A stretch of 64,000 nucleotides of DNA. Origin: JANXLO01 sp038231295 (GTDB lineage: Bacteria > Armatimonadota > Chthonomonadetes > Chthonomonadales > Chthonomonadaceae). Positions 59,172 to 64,000 of this stretch are shown piece by piece (the stretch's first letter is position 1; each line of letters begins with the position of its first letter). The position numbers and the translations under genes were made by a program. Where the stretch lies: NCBI GenBank assembly GCA_038231295.1, contig JBBRLP010000011.1:1-64000 (forward strand). The letters run 5' to 3'. The notes below the pieces were generated by a model that was not told the origin of the DNA, ran no database searches, and saw nothing but the letters and a program-made list of their open reading frames with translations.

Positions 59172-61652
59172 ATGATCTCTTCCAAACTCGGTATGCAGGC
59201 AGCGCGAATCGCCCTGTGGAGCGGAGCGGCGCTGGCGATTTCCTGTGGCGTCGTCGGGGCGAAGCCGCCTGTCAAAATCGCGTCGTCTATCGAGACAGCC
59301 CTGACCGCCTCTCCTGCACGCATCACGCTCACCGGGCCGTATGCGGAATCGCGCCTGCTGGTGGATGGGCTGCTGTCGTCCGGTCAGAAACGCGATGTCA
59401 CCGCGACGGCAAGCCTGACACTTGCCGACCCCAAAATTGCAGACGTGGACGACAGTGGGATTGTTCGCGGCAGACGAGACGGCAAGACAGTTTTGACGGC
59501 AATGCTACATGGGCATACCGTGCGCGTTCCAATTGTGGTCTCCGGGATGGCGAAGGCCACTCCCCCGCGTTTTCTCGCCGATGTCGAACCCATTCTAACG
59601 AAAGCGGGCTGCAATATGGGCGCGTGTCATGGCGCGGCCTCCGGCAAAGGCGGGTTCAAGCTCTCCCTGCTTGCCTACGACCCCGACAGCGATTTTACCG
59701 CGATTGCCCGCCAGAAGACGGCCAGCCGCATCGCCCCCGCCCAGCCCGACCAGAGCCTGCTGCTGCTCAAACCGACGCTGAAAGTCGTGCATCGGGGCGG
59801 ACTGCGGTTCCGCGTCGGCTCGCCGGAGTACCGCCTGCTGCGCGACTGGATCGCCGCCGGCTCCCCCGGCCCCCGCGCCAAAGAGCCGACCGTCATCTCG
59901 CTCGACATCTCCCCCGCCGTCCGCATCCTGCCCCTCAACCAGACACAGCGGTTCCGGGTGACTGCGAAATACGATAATGGGACGCGCCGCGATGTCACCG
60001 GAGAGACGCTTTTTACCGCCAGCGATGAGACGGTAGCGAAGGTGACAGCGGACGGGGAAGCGAAAGTGACCGGGCCGGGCGAAGGCGCGGTCGTGATTCG
60101 GTATCAGGGTCTTGTCGGGACGGCGCGAGTCGTTTCGCCCTACGCTACCCCCTACCCCGTTCCGCGCCGCGAGACAGCCACCGCCACCCAGAAAGTGGAT
60201 GCGCTGGGCCTGCTCAAACTCGCCGACCTTGGCCTACCCGCCTCGCCGCGGAGCGCCGATTCCGACTTTCTGCGCCGTGTCTTCCTGGATGTCATCGGGC
60301 AGTTGCCGACGCCGGACGAGACCCGCGCCTTCCTCGCCGACAAAGACCCGGCGAAGCGTGACCGGCTGATTGATGCCCTGCTTACCCGCCCGGAGTATGT
60401 GGACTTCTGGACGCTGAAATGGGCCGACATCCTGCGCTGCTCCCGCAAGTTCCTCTCCGATAAGGGAATGTACGCATACAACCTCTGGATACGCAGAAGC
60501 GTCGAGCAGAACCGTCCCTGGGATCAGTTCGCCGGAGAACTGCTGCTGGCACAGGGCAGCATCTTCACGGACGGGGCCGCGAATTACTACAAGGCATCCG
60601 GCTCCCCGCAGGAGCTTGCCGAGAACACCGCGCAGGTCTTCCTCGGCGTTCGGATGCAGTGCGCGAAGTGCCACAATCACCCCTATGACCGCTGGACACA
60701 GAACCAGTACTACCAGATGGCGGCGTTCTTCGCGCAGGTGAAACGCAAGCCGGGCGAGCGCACCGACGAGCAGGTTGTCTATGCCACCGACAAGGGCGAG
60801 ATCGCGAACCCGCGCACCGGGCAGACGATGCGGCCCTGCGCCCTCGATGCCGCCCCACTGCCTGCGGAGTTCGCCGATGACCGCCGCACCGTACTCGTCA
60901 AATGGATGACCGCCCCGAAAAACCCCTTCTTCGCGAAGACGATGGTCAATCGAATCTGGCGGCACTATATGGGCCGGGGATTTGTGGAGCCGGTGGACGA
61001 TATTCGCCCCACCAATCCGGCCTCCAATGAACCTCTGTTCGACTTTATCGCGCAGGATTTCGCCGCGCACGGCTATGACCTCAAATACCTGATGCGTACC
61101 ATTCTGCGCTCGGAGACCTATCAGCGTTCTGCGATTCCGCTCAAAGGCAACGAACGCGACTCGCACTACTACGCCCACTACCCGTTCAAGCGGCTAGGCG
61201 CGGAGCAGATGCTCGACGCGATCTCCGCGGCGACCGGAATCGCGGAGAAGTTCGACGGCCTGCCCAGTGGAGTTCATGCCACCCAACTGCCCGATGCCGG
61301 AGTCAACTCCTACTTCCTGGACCTGTTCGGACGCCCCTCCCGCAACATCGTCTGTGAGTGCGAACGCAGTGACGATCCCAATCTCAGTCAGGTGCTGCAT
61401 CTGATGAACGGCCCGGAACTCAACGCCCGTCTGACCGCCAAGACAGGCCGCATCGCCACGCTCTTCGATAAGAAACTGGCAGATGGGCCACTGGTGGAGG
61501 AACTCTACCTGGCCGCCTACTCCCGCTATCCCACCCCCGCCGAGGCGAAACGAGCGACGGCGGCGCTGAGTAAGGCCAAAGACCGCCGTCAGGTCGCGGA
61601 AGACCTCTTCTGGGCGTTGCTCAACGCCAAAGAGTTTTTCTTCAATCACTGA
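59172..61652 (+). CDS. Exported DUF1549/DUF1553 cytochrome protein with Big2 domains
   Basis: A protein of 826 residues from ATG 59172, with a signal peptide (to about VVGAKP). Order: Big2 Ig-like (RITLTGPYAESRLLVDGLL), haem-type motif CNMGACHG (CX4CH) in the PSCyt1-like segment VEPILTKAGCNMGACHG, second Big2 (FRVTAKYDNGTRRDVTG), DUF1549 ending CAKCHNHPYDRWTQNQYY, DUF1553 with NRIWRHYMGRGFVEPVDD and RNIVCECERSDDPNLSQVL. The family is abundant in Planctomycetota-type genomes and is linked to polysaccharide degradation, though biochemistry is unclear. The last 11 bases overlap the convergent GT4 gene. Confidence 0.92.
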   Translation: MISSKLGMQAARIALWSGAALAISCGVVGAKPPVKIASSIETALTASPARITLTGPYAESRLLVDGLLSSGQKRDVTATASLTLADPKIADVDDSGIVRGRRDGKTVLTAMLHGHTVRVPIVVSGMAKATPPRFLADVEPILTKAGCNMGACHGAASGKGGFKLSLLAYDPDSDFTAIARQKTASRIAPAQPDQSLLLLKPTLKVVHRGGLRFRVGSPEYRLLRDWIAAGSPGPRAKEPTVISLDISPAVRILPLNQTQRFRVTAKYDNGTRRDVTGETLFTASDETVAKVTADGEAKVTGPGEGAVVIRYQGLVGTARVVSPYATPYPVPRRETATATQKVDALGLLKLADLGLPASPRSADSDFLRRVFLDVIGQLPTPDETRAFLADKDPAKRDRLIDALLTRPEYVDFWTLKWADILRCSRKFLSDKGMYAYNLWIRRSVEQNRPWDQFAGELLLAQGSIFTDGAANYYKASGSPQELAENTAQVFLGVRMQCAKCHNHPYDRWTQNQYYQMAAFFAQVKRKPGERTDEQVVYATDKGEIANPRTGQTMRPCALDAAPLPAEFADDRRTVLVKWMTAPKNPFFAKTMVNRIWRHYMGRGFVEPVDDIRPTNPASNEPLFDFIAQDFAAHGYDLKYLMRTILRSETYQRSAIPLKGNERDSHYYAHYPFKRLGAEQMLDAISAATGIAEKFDGLPSGVHATQLPDAGVNSYFLDLFGRPSRNIVCECERSDDPNLSQVLHLMNGPELNARLTAKTGRIATLFDKKLADGPLVEELYLAAYSRYPTPAEAKRATAALSKAKDRRQVAEDLFWALLNAKEFFFNH

Positions 61653-62805
61653 CGGGCAAAGGCACGTACTCGTTGTAGACTGCCGCATACTGTGCGGTCA
61701 TCGTTTCGAGGCGATAGGCTTCGGCGGACTGCCTTGCGGAGAGTCGCAGGCGCTGCCGTAAGTCCGTATCTCTCAGCAGGCGGCGCAGCACCTCAGACTG
61801 TGCGGGAACGTCGCCGACAGCGGTAAGCAGGGCGTTTTCGCCGTTCCGAAGGACCTCGTCGTTGCCGGGGCAGTGGTTACTGAGAATGGGGCATCCCGCC
61901 GCCAGCGCTTCCAGAACCGCCAGACTGAAGTTTTCTCGCTCTGTCGGCAGCATCCAGACGGTCGCTGCCGCAAGCCAGTCGGGAATATCGCTCCGAAATC
62001 CCACCAGGTGAACCCGCTCCATCAGCCCCGCCTCTGTCGCCGCCACCCGCACCGCGCTCTCCTGCTCCCCTGTTCCCACAAAGGCCAGATGCGCCTCGGG
62101 AAACTCCGCCGCCACTCCCGCGAAAGCCCGCAGCGCATCCAGTGGCCGCTTCTGCGGATCGAGCCGGGACGTGAAGACGAGGAGCGGCGTCTCCGCTTTG
62201 AGGCCAAGCACAGCACGGGCAGAGGCTGCATTGCCGTTCGCAAACCGATCTACGTCTATGCCGTTGTGAATCACGTGGATACGGTCGGCGGGAACGCCGT
62301 AGCGCAGTTGGGTCTGTCTTGCGTGTTCCGAGGGGCAGAACAGAGCATGAAATTGCCGCTCCACGCCGACGGCCCACATCTTCGCCCGGCCCGATTGCGG
62401 ATCAATGGCCGCGTAGGGACTGTGAACGGTCACGAAGGCGCGAGGCGAATCCAGCACCCGCCGCACCAGCAGCGCCATGCGCGGCAGACACTCATCCCCG
62501 GTATGAAAATGCACGATGGGTGCGCGATACCTGGTGAGTAGCTCCAACAGTTCTGGGATGCTCTGCCGGGCCGCATGAGGGTCCGAATGCAGCAGCGGGC
62601 TGCGGACTGCCGGAATGCCCTGCGCTTCACACCGGCCTGCAAACTCGACCGTTGTAGGCAACTCTGGAACGACTATCTTGACGCGCCTCCCACGTGCCGC
62701 CATCCCTGCTGCAAGGCCAAGCATCTGATGCGCGTCCCCGCCATGCCCCAGCAGAAATCCGATATAGAGTATTTCCGTCTCCTCTCCCATCGCTCGGCCC
62801 CTCAT
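61642..62805 (-). CDS. Glycosyltransferase family 4 protein
   Basis: A protein of 387 residues. GHGGDAHQMLGLAAGMAARG in the N-terminal domain, then VIHNGIDVDRF, FTSRLDPQKRPLDALRAFA, and EX7E in ERENFSLAVLEALAAGCPILS are the GT4 hallmarks. It probably builds a surface glycan. ATG 62805 has AGGAAGGA close upstream; ATG 62790 is an alternative with GAGGGG. It differs clearly from the GT4 gene at 19.7 kb. Confidence 0.88.
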   Translation of the reverse strand: MRGRAMGEETEILYIGFLLGHGGDAHQMLGLAAGMAARGRRVKIVVPELPTTVEFAGRCEAQGIPAVRSPLLHSDPHAARQSIPELLELLTRYRAPIVHFHTGDECLPRMALLVRRVLDSPRAFVTVHSPYAAIDPQSGRAKMWAVGVERQFHALFCPSEHARQTQLRYGVPADRIHVIHNGIDVDRFANGNAASARAVLGLKAETPLLVFTSRLDPQKRPLDALRAFAGVAAEFPEAHLAFVGTGEQESAVRVAATEAGLMERVHLVGFRSDIPDWLAAATVWMLPTERENFSLAVLEALAAGCPILSNHCPGNDEVLRNGENALLTAVGDVPAQSEVLRRLLRDTDLRQRLRLSARQSAEAYRLETMTAQYAAVYNEYVPLPVSD

Positions 62806-62897
62806 TCCTTCCTCACTCCGGCCTGTTTCGTGACAGGAACCACCGCTCGTGTTGGTGAATAGTACCGCATACTGCCCGCTACGTCCAGAGAGGTTCT

Positions 62898-63845
62898 ATG
62901 GCGACCTATACCATCCATCCCGAACGCCGCACCCTACACGGCGCCTTTTCCCGCGAATATCCTACGGTTCTTCAGATAGAATCCGGCGACACCGTCCTCT
63001 ACAGTACGCTGGATGCGGCCTGGAATCTGCCGCCGGAGCCGGACAAAGCCGCCACCGATCCTCCCGTCAAGTTCACCCCGCGTGACCCCGAAACTGACAG
63101 AGGCCATGCACTCTGCGGCCCGATTGCCATCGCGGGCGCGGAGCCGGGAATGACACTGGAGGTCCGCATCGGAGAGATTCGGCCCGCACGGCGCGGCTGG
63201 ACTTCCGCCGGTGGCTGGGTTCATGCCGTCCATACCCGGCTTGGCACGACTGAGCGGGAGGCCATGCATATCTGGAGCCTGGATGCGGACGTCGGAACAG
63301 GGCGCAGTCAGTTCGGCTTCGAGGTCAGCCTGCATCCCTTCATGGGCGTGATGGGAATGCCGCCCGCCGAATCAGGCTTCCACTCCACCGCGCCTCCCCG
63401 TGTGACAGGCGGCAATCTGGACTGTAAAGAACTGGTTACGGGAACCTCACTGTTCCTGCCGATAGCCGTTCCCGGTGGCCTGTTCTCTGTCGGCGATGGA
63501 CACGCGGCGCAGGGAGATGGCGAGGTTTGTGTCACGGCGATTGAATGCCCGATGGAGCGAGTCGAACTGACGTTTATTCTGCATCCCGATCTGCATCTCC
63601 CCACGCCGCGAGCGCTCACTCCCCAGGGCTGGCTGACGTTCGGACTGCACGAAGACCTTCAGGAGGCCACGTATCTTGCGCTCGATGCGATGCTGGCCCT
63701 GATCGGCGAGCAGTTCGGCGTGGGACGGGAGGATGCGCTGGCGCTGGCGAGCGTGGTGGTGGATATGCGTATCACGCAGATCGTCAACGGCGTTCGGGGC
63801 GTCCATGCAGCGCTGCCCCACAACGCCGTCCGCAAGGTGGGTTAG
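62898..63845 (+). CDS. Acetamidase/formamidase family protein
   Basis: A protein of 315 residues after AGAGG. IESGDTVLYSTLDAAWN near the front, GHALCGPIAIAGAEPGMTLEVRIGEIRPARRGWT, PFMGVMGMPPAE and FSVGDGHAAQGDGEVCVTAIEC are the conserved zinc-dependent FmdA/AmdA segments. It would hydrolyse formamide or short amides to ammonia and acid in the cytosol. A partial gene starts 4 bases beyond the stop. Confidence 0.9.
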   Translation: MATYTIHPERRTLHGAFSREYPTVLQIESGDTVLYSTLDAAWNLPPEPDKAATDPPVKFTPRDPETDRGHALCGPIAIAGAEPGMTLEVRIGEIRPARRGWTSAGGWVHAVHTRLGTTEREAMHIWSLDADVGTGRSQFGFEVSLHPFMGVMGMPPAESGFHSTAPPRVTGGNLDCKELVTGTSLFLPIAVPGGLFSVGDGHAAQGDGEVCVTAIECPMERVELTFILHPDLHLPTPRALTPQGWLTFGLHEDLQEATYLALDAMLALIGEQFGVGREDALALASVVVDMRITQIVNGVRGVHAALPHNAVRKVG

Positions 63846-63848
63846 AGA

Positions 63849-64000
63849 ATGCGCGTTGCCCTGACCTGCACGTGGCGGCCTCATGGGGAACTGCCACGCC
63901 TCTTGCGAGCGTTGCCCCGACTTCGAGAACTCTATTCCCACCTCATCGTTGCGCTGATTGATGCCGAAGACAGCGTCTACCGGGCGCTTGCAGATCAGCC
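63849..64000 (+). CDS. 5' part of a gene running off the right edge, product unknown
   Basis: ATG 63849 follows the formamidase stop by 3 bases. The first 50 residues (MRVALTCTWRPHGELPRLL, RALPRLRELYSHLIVALID, AEDSVYRALADQ) have a leading beta-strand and a helix in the style of a nucleotide-sugar or Rossmann-like fold, possibly a glycosyltransferase-like protein. Too short to name. Confidence 0.6.
   Translation, partial: MRVALTCTWRPHGELPRLLRALPRLRELYSHLIVALIDAEDSVYRALADQ

Noticed and set aside
1..64000. CRISPR arrays, tRNA, rRNA, complete IS elements or prophage
   Set aside because: No evenly spaced direct repeats, cloverleaf sequence, rRNA motifs, full transposase or phage structural genes were seen.

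Overview
The window looks like ordinary chromosome from a Gram-negative-type, free-living heterotroph. Three secreted proteins end in PEP-CTERM sorting signals, there are lipoproteins with lipoboxes, a Tat-type oxidoreductase, a DUF1549/DUF1553 cytochrome protein, a photosynthetic-reaction-centre-type dihaem cytochrome, a GH116-like glycosidase, a tricorn-like protease and a fused ispDF. By eye the G+C content is near 60 %. This mix occurs in Armatimonadota, Planctomycetota, Verrucomicrobiota and Acidobacteriota. I lean to Armatimonadota, but no single gene here proves it. I saw no tRNA, rRNA, CRISPR array, complete insertion sequence or prophage.

Layout: 1-15.5 kb runs almost entirely on the + strand (YCF48-like PEP-CTERM protein, GH116-like enzyme, cytochrome c, peptide-ABC ATPase, Kbl-type PLP enzyme, multidomain esterase, sulfatase-fold hydrolase, tricorn protease, GNAT protein). 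15.5-24.4 kb is mostly on the - strand: a membrane/multihaem/TPR fusion with a Gfo/Idh/MocA oxidoreductase, a glycosyltransferase, a DUF2227 membrane protein, and a tight three-gene operon of a 16S rRNA (G1405) methyltransferase, a PHP phosphoesterase and a lipid kinase. 24.6-30.8 kb holds a fatty-acid-hydroxylase-type protein, a GT-C type membrane glycosyltransferase, a Nudix hydrolase, two paralogous exported proteins and an isochorismatase-type hydrolase. 30.9-36.7 kb is a - strand housekeeping block (short sugar transferase, ispDF, PIN/TRAM protein, transglutaminase, alr). 37-43.5 kb carries two large exported proteins and a PD-(D/E)XK-like protein. 43.6-46.2 kb is a scarred stretch with repeats, a frameshifted gene, a Cys-rich exported protein, a gene interrupted by two in-frame TGA codons, and a TlpA thioredoxin. 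46.3-51.7 kb is an oligopeptide ABC transporter operon with two binding proteins but no ATPase. 51.7-55.2 kb has a degenerate receiver, a displaced piece of lon, a copy of an intergenic repeat, a double-XRE/TPR regulator and another PEP-CTERM protein. Lon, a third PEP-CTERM protein, the DUF1549 protein, a GT4 enzyme and an acetamidase/formamidase follow.

How genes work together: the peptide permease probably draws its ATPase from the distant gene at 4.7 kb (and another outside the window). The three PEP-CTERM proteins need an exosortase encoded elsewhere. The methyltransferase, phosphoesterase and lipid kinase are translationally linked. The least ordinary material is (i) the ArmA/RmtB-family methyltransferase in a chromosomal operon, (ii) repeat and gene-fragment debris at 29.8, 43.7-44.2 and 52.3-52.7 kb, including a roughly 220-bp near-identical copy of part of lon, and (iii) a 27-bp inverted repeat whose right arm encodes the last codons of lon. 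I did not find a clearly new multi-gene system; these are the best leads.
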